From the NCBI RefSeq assembly GCF_036250675.1, contig NZ_CP109592.1:868001-932000 (forward strand): a DNA stretch of 64,000 bases, given 5' to 3'. Both the position numbers and the translations under genes were made by a program. This document shows positions 1-7,716 of this stretch, piece by piece. Under the pieces are notes generated by a model. That model worked only from the letters and a program-made list of their open reading frames with translations, was not told the DNA's origin and did no database searches. Source of the DNA: Streptomyces sp. NBC_01689. Lineage in GTDB: Bacteria > Actinomycetota > Actinomycetes > Streptomycetales > Streptomycetaceae. The stretch's first letter is position 1, and each line of letters starts with the position of its first letter.

Positions 1-173
1 GCGCCACCGGCGGCTCGCTCATCTTCAGCACGGACGACTGCCGCAAGACGTACGAGACGCTGCTCGCCCGGGGCGTCGAGTTCACCGAGGAACCGACGGA
101 GCGTCCGTACGGCATCGACTGCGGCCTGCGTGACCCCTTCGGCAACAACATCAGGTTCACCCAGCCGGCCTAG
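1..173 (+). CDS. VOC/glyoxalase-family protein, C-terminal end (partial)
   Basis: Only the last 56 codons are inside the window; the frame is open from base 3 to the TAG at 171-173. The peptide carries the usual end of a vicinal oxygen chelate (glyoxalase/bleomycin resistance/dihydroxybiphenyl dioxygenase) half-domain: a helix with YETLLARGVEF, a turn, then DPFGNNIRF, the family's C-terminal beta strand that normally lies beside the metal site. Substrate cannot be told from this fragment. Streptomyces carry dozens of such proteins, many of unknown function. The metal ligands of the N-terminal half lie outside the window. Confidence 0.85.
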   Translation, partial: ATGGSLIFSTDDCRKTYETLLARGVEFTEEPTERPYGIDCGLRDPFGNNIRFTQPA

Positions 174-199
174 CCGGTCCCTCGCCCGGTCGGCCTCGT

Positions 200-1369
200 C
201 TACCGCCCCTGCCCTCGGTGGACGACGCCTCCGGCCCGCGCGGTGACGCGTGCCCGGGGCTTCCCGCTCCGGCGGCGCAGCAGCAGGTCCCGGGCCGGGC
301 GCTCGACGCCCTCGTACAGGAGCCAGGCCAGTCCGAGAGCCACGGTGAACGCCACGGCGGTGGCGGTCAGTCCGGCCGCCACGCCGAAGTGCGGGGACTT
401 CCCGAGCAGGTTGACACCGGCCCGCAGGACGAGCAGATGGATCATGTAGAAGGCGAAGGAGAGCTCTCCGAGCCGCACCAGCCGCCGGTGCCGCCACAGC
501 GAGGGAAGGTCCCGCAGGTCGGCGACGGCGGCCGCCGGGATCAGCAGGGCGAAGCCGACGATGGTGCAGACGGTGGCCGCGTAGCCGGGGGTGACCTGGG
601 GGACGAGGAAGTACCCGATGATCGTCAGCCCCAGTGCGGCCTCCGTGCCGGGCCCGCGCCAGCGCCCCAGGGAGACCAGCCGGGCGACCGCGGCGCCGAG
701 CACGAATTCGGGGAGGCGGGCCGCGGGAAAGGAGTACACCGGCTGGCTGAGCCAGTGGTGCGCGTCCGACCAGGCCAGGGCGGCCACCGTCAGCACGGAG
801 AGTCCGGCGACGGCGGTCAGCCCGCGCGCCCCGAGTCGGCGCAGCCCGAGGGCCAGCAGCGGGAAGACCGCGTAGAAGAAGGCCTCGCAGGCGAGCGACC
901 AGCTGACCGGGTCGAGGGTCTGCCACCACGGGCGCCACCAGGAGTGTGTCAGCAGCAGGTTGGCCAGGGCCGAGGTCGGGGTGGGTCTCATCTGGCGGGA
1001 CAGTGTGAACCCCATGACCAGCGCGATCGCGGCGGTGACGAGGTGGACCGGATAGATCCGGGCGACGCGCCGTCGCCAGAAGGCCATGGCGCGGTCGCGC
1101 GGCCGTGCCGACCACATCAGCACGAAGCCGGAGAGGACGAAGAAGAACGAGACACCGTTGGCACCCGCCCCGAACCCCCACGCCATGATCCGGCCGCCGG
1201 TGCCCCCGAAGTAGCCGAAGTTGTGCACGTGCAGCCCGAAGACCAGCACCGCCGCCACCCAGCGCAGTCCGGTGAGCGAAGGCAGTGAGGACGGCCGGGG
1301 CGCGGGAGTGGCCTCGGCCGTGGTCGCTGTCGGGGCCGGCGCCCGGGTCGTCCCGGTCGCCGATGTCAT
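200..1369 (-). CDS. acyltransferase family 3 membrane protein (OafA/YrhL-like)
   Basis: 389 residues. After a Pro/Thr/Ala-rich cytoplasmic tail (1-30) comes the family signature LTGLRWVAAVLVFGLH (about 32-47), the GLR plus membrane histidine typical of acyltransferase_3 enzymes, followed by about ten hydrophobic segments to residue 360 and a basic tail. The motif FFVLSGFVLMW near residue 75 is also diagnostic. Members move acyl groups from acyl-CoA across the membrane onto sugars, glycolipids, peptidoglycan or secreted metabolites. There is no C-terminal SGNH domain, so this is the membrane-only form. It is monocistronic and divergent from the SRPBCC gene. The acceptor is unknown. Confidence 0.88.
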   Translation of the reverse strand: MTSATGTTRAPAPTATTAEATPAPRPSSLPSLTGLRWVAAVLVFGLHVHNFGYFGGTGGRIMAWGFGAGANGVSFFFVLSGFVLMWSARPRDRAMAFWRRRVARIYPVHLVTAAIALVMGFTLSRQMRPTPTSALANLLLTHSWWRPWWQTLDPVSWSLACEAFFYAVFPLLALGLRRLGARGLTAVAGLSVLTVAALAWSDAHHWLSQPVYSFPAARLPEFVLGAAVARLVSLGRWRGPGTEAALGLTIIGYFLVPQVTPGYAATVCTIVGFALLIPAAAVADLRDLPSLWRHRRLVRLGELSFAFYMIHLLVLRAGVNLLGKSPHFGVAAGLTATAVAFTVALGLAWLLYEGVERPARDLLLRRRSGKPRARVTARAGGVVHRGQGR

Positions 1370-1721
1370 CGCGTCACCTGCCGAGGGGTGTTCGTGGAAG
1401 GCATGAAGGGGAGCGTTACCTGTTCGTCCTGGTTCATTCCGGCCTCGTGGGGAGCCTCACACCAGCCTCCGTGCGCCCGGAGGGATCCGCTCGGCCCAGG
1501 GGATCGAAGCCACATACGTGCATCCAGCCATTACTACCCTTTGTGGACCGGCCGGGGTCAAACCGGGCTCTCTCGGGTGTGTCGGGCGCCGGCCGTCCCC
1601 GCGGGGCGGATCCGCTCCGGGCAACAGGACGCGCAGGTGGGACCGGGCCCGTACGCTGAGGCTGTCGGCAGACTCGCGTGCACTCGGCCGGAGCCCGGCG
1701 ATCGCAGCATCAGGAGGAACC
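1370..1721. other. intergenic, divergent promoters of the acyltransferase and SRPBCC genes
   Basis: No gene seen. On the minus strand TTGACC (1561-1556) and TAGTAA (1536-1531) are separated by 19 bases, a weak promoter candidate for the acyltransferase with a leader of about 155 bases. AGGAGG at 1712-1717 is the ribosome binding site of the next gene. Confidence 0.35.
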
Positions 1722-2168
1722 GTGGCCGGTCAGTTCGAGGCGACAGCCGAGATCAACCGCCCCGTCGAGGAGGTCTTCGCCTTCCTGGCCGAGGGCACGA
1801 ACGACCCGAAGTTCAGCCCCAGGGTGCAGGAGATCAAGAAAACGCCGGAGGGCCCGACGGCCGTGGGCACCGTCTTCACGAGCACGGTCAAGGACGCGGG
1901 CATGAAGACGGGCCGGCAGTTCCGGATCACCGAGTTCGACCCGCCGCGGCGGATCCGCTGGACGGAGGTCTCGAAGAACGTCGTGACGGCCGACCAGGGC
2001 GGTTACGACCTCGAGTCCACCGGTGCGGGCACGACCCACGTGAGGATCTTCAACGTGCTCGAGGGCCACGGCATCGGAAAGCTCCTGGTGGGCTTCGCGC
2101 TGAGCGCGGCACGCAAGGACGCGGACGCGTTCGGCCGACGGATCAAGGCCGCGGTCGAGGCGTCCTGA
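1722..2168 (+). CDS. SRPBCC family protein (polyketide cyclase/dehydrase-like)
   Basis: 148 residues from a GTG start. The start is set by AGGAGG five bases upstream at 1712-1717; an in-frame extension to 1518 exists but has no such site. The sequence begins with the first strand and helix of a START/Bet v 1-like fold (FEATAEINRPVEEVFAFLAE) and has the DPPRRIRWTE strand and a C-terminal amphipathic helix (GFALSAARKDADAFGRRIKAAVE), all typical of stand-alone SRPBCC proteins of this length. These bind small hydrophobic ligands; most Streptomyces copies have no known role. It is a single gene. Confidence 0.85.
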   Translation: MAGQFEATAEINRPVEEVFAFLAEGTNDPKFSPRVQEIKKTPEGPTAVGTVFTSTVKDAGMKTGRQFRITEFDPPRRIRWTEVSKNVVTADQGGYDLESTGAGTTHVRIFNVLEGHGIGKLLVGFALSAARKDADAFGRRIKAAVEAS

Positions 2169-2317
2169 CGGACGGACGAGGGCGGGACCCCTCGCGGTGA
2201 CCGGCGAAACCGGACCGTCCGCGTGGGGTCCCGGGGGCCCGGCGTCGAGCGGAGGGACGGCGGGGGCCGGCCCGTACGCGGAGCCCCGCGTCGCCGCGCC
2301 GACGTGCCCGCCGGGAG

Positions 2318-2713
2318 CTATTCAGCGCCTTCGCGGATGTAGCTCTCGTACATGTCGTCACTGAGCAGCCGGTCGAGTTCGGTCCGGTCGGTGAACGTGA
2401 TCTCGATCAGCCAGCCGTCGCCGTAGGGATCCTCGTTGACCGTCTCGGGGCTGTCGTCGAGCTCGTCGTTGAGGGCGGTCACCTCGCCCGACACCGGCGC
2501 GTAGACCTCGGTCACCGCTTTGACCGACTCGAGCGTGCCGAACGGGTCCCCCGCGGAGACGGCCGTGCCCTTGGCGGGAAGCTCCGCGAAGACGATGTCG
2601 CCGAGTTCCTTCTGGGCGTGGTGGGTGATGCCGACCCGCACCACGCCCTCACGTGTCACCCGCACCCATTCGTGGTCCTTGGTGTACTTCAGCTCGTTCG
2701 GGACGTTCGACAC
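2318..2713 (-). CDS. gcvH: glycine cleavage system H protein
   Basis: 131 residues. The carrier of the glycine cleavage complex: its lipoylated lysine shuttles the aminomethyl group between P, T and L proteins. It starts at GTG 2713 with AAGGAG about seven bases upstream, giving the standard N-terminus SNVPNELKYTKDHEWV; the longer open frame to 2890 lacks family similarity. The lipoylation site is in GTLESVKAVTEVYAPVSGEV (lysine of ESVKA), and DPYGDGWLIEI closes the fold. gcvT and gcvP are not adjacent, although gcvH, gcvT and glyA are often neighbours. No glycine riboswitch pattern is visible upstream. Confidence 0.96.
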   Translation of the reverse strand: MSNVPNELKYTKDHEWVRVTREGVVRVGITHHAQKELGDIVFAELPAKGTAVSAGDPFGTLESVKAVTEVYAPVSGEVTALNDELDDSPETVNEDPYGDGWLIEITFTDRTELDRLLSDDMYESYIREGAE

Positions 2714-2925
2714 GGGGACTCCTTCGGGGTTCTCGTATGCCGCACGGTCGCGGTCGGCGCGGTCAGTCTGCGCGAGCGTGTCCGGACTCCCGCGCATCCC
2801 CACCCGAACGGCCCGCAGGACCGTGTTGTGAGCTCGCGCGGCGCCGCGTCGACGTGGATCCACGTGACCACCGGCGCGCCCGGACCTCATGGCGCACGGT
2901 CCCGGTGATCAGGGAGACAGCAAGA

Positions 2926-2955
2926 ACCCCGTCTCCGGAATATCGGAGACGGGGT
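2926..2955 (-). terminator. rho-independent type terminator of the tRNA-like gene
   Basis: A perfect 12-bp stem (2926-2937 with 2944-2955) closes a 6-base loop. On the minus strand the hairpin starts four bases after the CCA end at 2960 and runs into TTCTTGCTG. Its position suggests that the tRNA-like gene is its own short transcription unit, separated from gcvH downstream. Confidence 0.75.
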
Positions 2956-2959
2956 CGAG

Positions 2960-3032
2960 TGGAGCGCCGGGCAGGCCTTGCACCTGCATCTCCCCGCAGG
3001 AAGCGGGACGTCTTTCCTTGGACCACCAACGC
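2960..3032 (-). tRNA. tRNA-Gly(UCC)-like gene with non-canonical T and anticodon loops
   Basis: A 73-base cloverleaf with encoded CCA can be folded by hand on the minus strand. The acceptor is GCGTTGG with CCGGCGC (two G-U pairs). Bases 8-9 are TG. The D arm is GTC/GAC with an 8-base loop containing GG. The anticodon arm is TCCCG-CTTCCTG-CGGGG, anticodon TCC. The variable loop is 4 bases and the T arm is GCAGG-TGCAAGG-CCTGC. The discriminator is U, as in bacterial tRNA-Gly. G1-C72, C2-G71, C35, C36 and U73 match known glycyl-tRNA synthetase identity bases. Two features are odd: the T loop reads TGCA where translating tRNAs have TTCR, and the base after the anticodon is U rather than a purine. 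It could be a diverged translating tRNA, a non-ribosomal glycine donor or a decayed copy. Confidence 0.62.
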
Positions 3033-3157
3033 ATCGAGCGGCGACCGGAGTTCGTCCGGTGAGCTCTGAATCGAGCATAGCGCACCCCCCGTCCGCGACC
3101 GGATGGGGGGGTGGCGCCGTGGGGAGCGGGTGCGCCGGCGGCGGTCGCGGGCGGAGG

Positions 3158-4609
3158 TCACGGCTCCCGGTGGTCGTGGGCCGCCGATTCCAGATCCGTG
3201 AGCTCCGCTTCGGCCAGCCGGGTCTCGGCCTCGACGTCGATCGAGCGGGTGAACAGCCAGTAGAGCACCGCGGCGACGGGCAGCCCGATGAACAGCGAGA
3301 TGTCCGCCCCGCCGAGCGCGTGCGCGGCGGGCCCCACGTAGAGCGTGCCGACCGAGAAGAACGGCACCATGACGGCGAAGCCGACGAGGTAGGCGACGAT
3401 GCCGTGCCAACCCCAACGGCCGTAGATCCCACGGGGGTTGAAGATCTCGGCGACCGCGTAGTGGCCGCGGCGCACCACGTAGTAGTCCATGAGGTTCACG
3501 GAGGTCCACGGGATGAACAGATAGAGCACCAGCAGCAGGAAGTCGTTGAAGTTCTCCAGGAAATGGGCGGTCGCGGCCAGCGCGCCCACCACGGAGAGCA
3601 CGGCGGTGAGACCGATCGTCAGGAGCCGCACGCCGACGGTCGGCCGGACTCTTCTGAACGAGTCGATCGCGCTGATGAGGGTGAGGGAGCCGCCGTACAT
3701 GTTCAGCGCGGTCACCGAGACCAGGCCGAGGGCCGCGAACAGCAGCACGATCGCACCGAACCCGCTGAAGACCTTGTCGCCCGCCGCGTTGATGGAGCGG
3801 ATCGTCTCGAAGTCCTTGCCCGCCCAGCCGGCGAGCAGCGCGCCGAGGGTCATCAGCCAGATGCCGCCGAGCGCCGAGCCGAAGTACGTCCAGTAGAACG
3901 TCTTGCGGACGGTCACGTCGGGCGGGAGATACCGGGAGTAGTCCGAGACGTAGATGGCCCAGCTGATCTGGTAGCCGGCGACCACGCCGAACTGTGCGAG
4001 GAACGGCGTCCACTTGAAGCCGCCGAGGTCGAAGGAGCCCGCCGGGTAGTGCAGGGTGACCAGGATGCCCACCGTGAAGACGCCGAAGATGACGAGGAAG
4101 GCGTAGGTGAGGAACTGCTCGGCGCGGTGGATGACGTCGTAGCCGACCAGCGCGACGACGAACCCGACGAGGGTGACCACGACGACCCAGGGCTTGACCC
4201 CGCCGTGCACCGTGCTGTGCAGGGCCTCACCGGCCAGGATCGTGTTGAACACGTTGAACCCGGCGTACTGCACGTAGGCGAACAGCCACACCAGCAGCGC
4301 CCCGACGTAGCCGAACTGCGGCCGGGACTGGATCATCTGCGGGAGTCCCAGTTGCGGGCCCTGCGCGGAGTGGAAGGCCATGAAGAAGGTGCCGAGGACG
4401 GTGCCCGCGGCGATCGCGATCAGGGACCAGACGAGGTTGCCGCCGCCGGTGATGCTGATGAGGCCCACCGCCAGGGTGGCGATCTGCGCGTTGGACATGA
4501 ACCACAGGGGCCCCAGGTGCCACAGCTTTCCGTGCCGCTCGTCCAGCGGGACGTAGTCGATGGAACGGATCTCCAGACCCGTTACCCGTGGCTCGGACGA
4601 CGTCGTCAC
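3158..4609 (-). CDS. NCS1-family permease (purine/cytosine/allantoin type)
   Basis: 483 residues with about twelve hydrophobic helices. The N-terminal stretch with DYVPLDERHGKLWHLGPLWF and the first helix SNAQIATLAVGLISITGGG are typical of nucleobase:cation symporter-1 proteins, as is HSAQGPQLGLPQMIQSRPQFG, the conserved region after helix 2 that shapes the substrate path. Known members import cytosine, purines, allantoin, hydantoins or thiamine with protons or sodium; the substrate is not readable here. There is no salvage or catabolic enzyme next to it. It ends upstream of the tRNA-like gene and its terminator, so it is probably transcribed alone. Confidence 0.88.
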   Translation of the reverse strand: MTTSSEPRVTGLEIRSIDYVPLDERHGKLWHLGPLWFMSNAQIATLAVGLISITGGGNLVWSLIAIAAGTVLGTFFMAFHSAQGPQLGLPQMIQSRPQFGYVGALLVWLFAYVQYAGFNVFNTILAGEALHSTVHGGVKPWVVVVTLVGFVVALVGYDVIHRAEQFLTYAFLVIFGVFTVGILVTLHYPAGSFDLGGFKWTPFLAQFGVVAGYQISWAIYVSDYSRYLPPDVTVRKTFYWTYFGSALGGIWLMTLGALLAGWAGKDFETIRSINAAGDKVFSGFGAIVLLFAALGLVSVTALNMYGGSLTLISAIDSFRRVRPTVGVRLLTIGLTAVLSVVGALAATAHFLENFNDFLLLVLYLFIPWTSVNLMDYYVVRRGHYAVAEIFNPRGIYGRWGWHGIVAYLVGFAVMVPFFSVGTLYVGPAAHALGGADISLFIGLPVAAVLYWLFTRSIDVEAETRLAEAELTDLESAAHDHREP

Positions 4610-4778
4610 GAGCGCCTCCTCTCAGGGGATCCGCGAGCGACGAGGACCTGCGTCCTCCGTCGCCACGATCATGCCCCGAGCGCGGGCGGTCGGGAAGGAG
4701 CCCGGCCGCGGGCGATGTCCTCGCGCCCCCGGGCAGCCAGAGCCCCGGAGACCGGACCGGTGCGGCGAGCCTTACGAC

Positions 4779-4826
4779 GGTGGTGTGCTGGACCGGAAGT
4801 TCCGTGTTCCGGTCCAGCACACCACC
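4779..4826. terminator. perfect 20-bp inverted repeat, probable terminator
   Basis: 4779-4798 pairs perfectly with 4807-4826 around an 8-base loop, and beyond one mismatch the pairing continues three more base pairs. It lies about 120 bases past the stop of the minus-strand secreted-protein gene and upstream of the permease gene. There is no clear T tract, which is common for Streptomyces terminators. Confidence 0.7.
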
Positions 4827-4942
4827 ATCGGTCGCGCCCCTCGCCCTCGCGCCGTCGCGGTTCCGGCTGTCGCGGTCCGCGCCGCCCGCCGGGCCCGAGG
4901 GACGGACCCCTGTCAACGCCCGGGGACCGCCTGGAGGCCTGC

Positions 4943-5323
4943 TCAGCAGTCGCGCACCGGGTCGGTCTCGCTGTAGACGGCGGTGTCCTTCATGAACCCC
5001 AGCTGTCCGTTGTCGGCCACGGTCATCAGCCAGCGGGTCGGGTGCGGCCCGCCGACCCATGCCTGACCGTCCTCCTTGCAGTAGAACCAGCTCGGGTTGG
5101 AGTACATGTGGCCGACGATCGTGCCGGGGTCCGGGTAGGAGTGGTTGTTGCCGATGATCCCGTAGACGGGTGCGCCCGAGACGTTGTTGCAGTACCACCT
5201 GATGCCGCCGTCGGTGGTCCAGCAGCCGGCGGCGGCGTGCGCGGACGGGGCCGCCGCCGCACCGAACCCGACGGCCAGCGCCGCGGTCGCCAGCGCCGTA
5301 CCGAGCTTCTTGTGAACACGCAT
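4943..5323 (-). CDS. small secreted Cys/Trp-rich protein, SH3b-like
   Basis: 126 residues. The start ATG at 5323 follows a GGGGGAA ribosome binding site and gives a clean Sec signal peptide (MRVHKKLG, hydrophobic Ala-rich core, cleavage after SAHA near residue 31). The mature part has four cysteines, many aromatics and the ending ADNGQLGFMKDTAVYSE, which resembles the last strands of bacterial SH3 (SH3b) domains in secreted Streptomyces proteins. It may bind cell wall or another extracellular polymer, but no catalytic motif is visible and function is unknown. It stands alone, with a strong hairpin downstream. Confidence 0.72.
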   Translation of the reverse strand: MRVHKKLGTALATAALAVGFGAAAAPSAHAAAGCWTTDGGIRWYCNNVSGAPVYGIIGNNHSYPDPGTIVGHMYSNPSWFYCKEDGQAWVGGPHPTRWLMTVADNGQLGFMKDTAVYSETDPVRDC

Positions 5324-5459
5324 AGGTTCCCCCGTAGTCGGCGTCCACCGAGGGGTGAACGGTCGGGTGCGCCGACGCCGACGCACGCGACCACTATGGC
5401 GAGCGCGCACACCCCGGGTCGATCGATTCGATCCTGATGGAATCCGGGCCCTGCGGCCC

Positions 5460-5924
5460 TCACCGCGCGGGGTCGGCCAGGCTGCTCAGTTCGGTCCCGG
5501 CGGCCAGCGCGTCGCGCAGCAGCGCGGCGATCTCTTCCGGATCGGGACGCAGGACGTCGAGCGCCTGGGAGGTCAACGGGACGTCCTCCAGGTGGAATTC
5601 GCCGCGGTCGGGGTCGTCGAACTCCGGACCCGTGCGGTCGGCCTCCGACCAGGTCCGGATGCGGGCCAGGTAGAAGTGCTGACGCCGGTGCCCGTCGTCC
5701 AGGACGTGCAGCAGTCCCGTGATCCGCGGCTCTCCGCCGGTCTCCTCACGTATCTCACGCGTGAGGGCGGCTCGCAGGCCCGGGTCGTCCGGTTCGACGT
5801 GACCGCCGGGGAAGACCCAGTGGGGCGTCCCGCCCGGCCAAGTCCGTCTGATCAACAGGAGCCGGTCCTCGGGCGTGATCAGCACCGCCCGGACACATTC
5901 GATCACCGCGCCTCCCGCCGTCAC
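5460..5924 (-). CDS. NUDIX hydrolase
   Basis: 154 residues. The Nudix box runs from about residue 40: GGHVEPDD, then REIREETGG, matching G-x5-E-x7-REUXEEXGU except that the first Glu is Asp. The metal-binding helix REIREE is intact. Such proteins hydrolyse nucleoside diphosphates linked to another group; substrate ranges from oxidised nucleotides to ADP-ribose or capped metabolites and is not determined by the box. The preceding strand VLITPEDRLLLIRR is typical of MutT/ADP-ribose pyrophosphatase-like members. It is a single gene followed downstream by the secreted protein on the same strand. Confidence 0.9.
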   Translation of the reverse strand: MTAGGAVIECVRAVLITPEDRLLLIRRTWPGGTPHWVFPGGHVEPDDPGLRAALTREIREETGGEPRITGLLHVLDDGHRRQHFYLARIRTWSEADRTGPEFDDPDRGEFHLEDVPLTSQALDVLRPDPEEIAALLRDALAAGTELSSLADPAR

Positions 5925-5937
5925 GACACGTCACCGC

Positions 5938-6090
5938 GAGGCTACGGCACCGGACCCGGCCGGGTCCGGCCGTCCCGTGCCCCGGTCCGGTTCCGCGCGT
6001 CCGGGTTCGGCTCATCCAGGTTCGGTCTGCCCGGTCCGGTTCGGCTCGTCCGGCCTGGTTCCGTCCGGTCGAGGCCTGGGCGGGGCAGGC
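5938..6090. repeat. degenerate GC-rich repeat tract
   Basis: Intergenic stretch with many imperfect copies of CCGGTCCGGTTCGGCTC-like units (for example near 5980, 6003, 6033 and 6060). It has low complexity and no clear period. It separates the Nudix gene from the NAD(P)-binding gene; no gene is seen in 5925-6128. Confidence 0.45.
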
Positions 6091-6128
6091 GTCCCCACCC
6101 CCGCGGTCGCGTCGTCGTCCCGCCGGTG

Positions 6129-6797
6129 TCACACCGCGCCGAGCCGGTTGATCTCGGGGCTGTGCAGCACCGACGGGCCCCCGCCCTTCAGGGCGACGAC
6201 GGCGATCATCGCGCGGCCCAGGTGCTCGGTCGTGGTCACGTGGCCGGGAGCCAGCCTGCGCAGGACGGGGTGGAGCCACGAGGTCAGCCGGTACAGCAGA
6301 CGGTAGGCGGGCGTCTTGGAGACGGCTCCGTTGCGCGGCTGGATGTACCCGGGACGGAACAGGTAGGCGTGGAACGGCATCGCCGACAACGCGTTCTCCG
6401 TGCGGCCCTTGACCCGTGCCCACATCGAACGGCCGGACTCCGTAGGGTCGGTCCCCTCGCCGGACACATAGGTGAACGTCAGGGACGGGTTGTCCGCGCT
6501 CACGGCGCGGGCGGCGGCCAGCGTGACGTCGTAGGTGATCCGGGTGTACTCCGCCTCGCTCCGGCCGGCGGAGGAGACGCCCAGGCAGAAGAAGCAGGCG
6601 TCCAGTCCCTCCAACTCGCCCCGGACGGCGCCGAAGTCGGTGAAGTCCGTGTGGACGACCTCCCGCACCTTCGGGTGCTCCACCGACAGGGGCGTGCGCA
6701 CGACGAGGACCACCTCCTCGACCTCCGCGTCCTGAAGACAGGCGTGCAGGACGCCCTGCCCCACCATTCCGGACGCTCCGAACAGGGCCACGCGCAT
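6129..6797 (-). CDS. NAD(P)H-binding, NmrA/atypical SDR-like protein
   Basis: 222 residues from ATG 6797. The N-terminus MRVALFGASGMVGQGVL is a Rossmann GxSGxxG dinucleotide loop of the atypical short-chain reductase type. FFCLGVSSAGRSEAEYTRITYDVT in the middle and a C-terminal FRPGYIQP segment place it with NAD(P)H-binding proteins related to oxidoreductase HTATIP2/YbjT-like sensors. The YxxxK catalytic pair of classical SDRs is not evident, so it may be a redox sensor or isomerase rather than a dehydrogenase. It lies 28 bases downstream of the tetR gene on the same strand and may be cotranscribed with it. Confidence 0.82.
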   Translation of the reverse strand: MRVALFGASGMVGQGVLHACLQDAEVEEVVLVVRTPLSVEHPKVREVVHTDFTDFGAVRGELEGLDACFFCLGVSSAGRSEAEYTRITYDVTLAAARAVSADNPSLTFTYVSGEGTDPTESGRSMWARVKGRTENALSAMPFHAYLFRPGYIQPRNGAVSKTPAYRLLYRLTSWLHPVLRRLAPGHVTTTEHLGRAMIAVVALKGGGPSVLHSPEINRLGAV

Positions 6798-6825
6798 GAA
6801 TGCTCCCGGGGGGGTGGGACGGCGG

Positions 6826-7500
6826 TCAGTTCGCCGTACGGGTGAGGATGCCGGCGAGGAGAGTGGCCACCATCTCCTGCAGGGTGGCGGCGAAGTCCAT
6901 CCGCAGGGCCGCGAGCGACGGGTCCGCGTCATAGGCGGCGAGCATGCCGGGCGACGGCCGGGCGTGGGTCCAGACGGCACCGGCCATCATGAAGGCCTGG
7001 GCGCTGAACAACCTTGCGCCTTGGCCCAGTTCGGGCAGGTACTGACGCGCGAGAGCGGCGAGTGCGTCGACGTTGCCGATGGCCGCACGCTTGTACCGGG
7101 CGGCGACCACCGCGGACACGTTGTGCTCCAGGACCCCGGCCTGTGCGCTGAGCAGGTCGCACAGCACGCGGCGCTCCGCGAGCGAGCGGGTGAACACCGC
7201 GGCGAACGCGTCCCCCCGCTGCCGTACACCGTGTTCCGGACGGACGCCGGCCGCGAGCAGACCGGGCAGGTCGCCCATCAGCCGCTTCCAGCCGCTGTCC
7301 AGCAGTTCCAGCAGGATCGCCTCGCGGGACTCGAAGTACCGCAGGACGTTCGACTTGGCCAGCCCGACACGACGGCTCAGCTCGTTGAGGCTGACCTCGC
7401 CGACCGACATCTCGTCGAGCATCGCGGCGGCGGTGTCGAGGATCGCCTGTCGACGGATCTCGCGCTGCTCCTCGCTGCGCGCACGCTGGAAGGTCGTCAT
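6826..7500 (-). CDS. TetR family transcriptional regulator
   Basis: 224 residues. The HTH lies at about 17-63: RRQAILDTAAAMLDEMSVGEVSLNELSRRVGLAKSNVLRYFESREAIL, with recognition helix GLAKSNVLRYF. The C-terminal ligand-binding region is diverged. It is divergent from an SDR gene with three AGAC-N5-GTCT sites between them, so it very likely represses both. On the minus strand TAATAT (7512-7507) sits six bases before the ATG at 7500, so the mRNA may be leaderless; no ribosome binding site fits. Confidence 0.93.
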   Translation of the reverse strand: MTTFQRARSEEQREIRRQAILDTAAAMLDEMSVGEVSLNELSRRVGLAKSNVLRYFESREAILLELLDSGWKRLMGDLPGLLAAGVRPEHGVRQRGDAFAAVFTRSLAERRVLCDLLSAQAGVLEHNVSAVVAARYKRAAIGNVDALAALARQYLPELGQGARLFSAQAFMMAGAVWTHARPSPGMLAAYDADPSLAALRMDFAATLQEMVATLLAGILTRTAN

Positions 7501-7505
7501 GCCGC

Positions 7506-7588
7506 CATATTACAGACTGTCGGTCTTTTGACATCAGACCGGCGGTCCCTTACGGTATCCACGGAAGAGACCGGCGGTCTGCAATATG
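7506..7588. promoter_or_regulatory. TetR operator array and SDR promoter
   Basis: Three copies of AGAC-N5-GTCT lie at 7514-7526, 7536-7548 (last base C) and 7568-7580. The outer two are embedded in a larger inverted repeat whose 12-base arms, CATATTACAGAC (7506-7517) and GTCTGCAATATG (7577-7588), match at all but one position. On the plus strand TTGACA (7528-7533), a 17-base spacer and TACGGT (7551-7556) form a near-consensus promoter for the SDR gene, with site 2 inside the spacer and site 3 just after the start point. A bound TetR would block it. Confidence 0.8.
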
Positions 7589-7716
7589 CCCCCTCGCCGT
7601 CTCCGCAGACCCCGCGGGCCCCGCCGCCCCCTGGAAAGCCGACGGAGCCACCGGCTCCGCTCCGGCCGGGGCGGAACATCCCCGCACCCCACCTCCTGGA
7701 AGAGAAGAGAACGTCC

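Noticed and set aside
2714..2925. Glycine riboswitch upstream of gcvH
   Set aside because: The conserved aptamer cores of glycine riboswitches are not recognisable in this stretch.
2978..5437. 819-codon open frame on the plus strand
   Set aside because: It crosses the tRNA-like gene, the permease and the secreted protein in antisense; no protein-like features.
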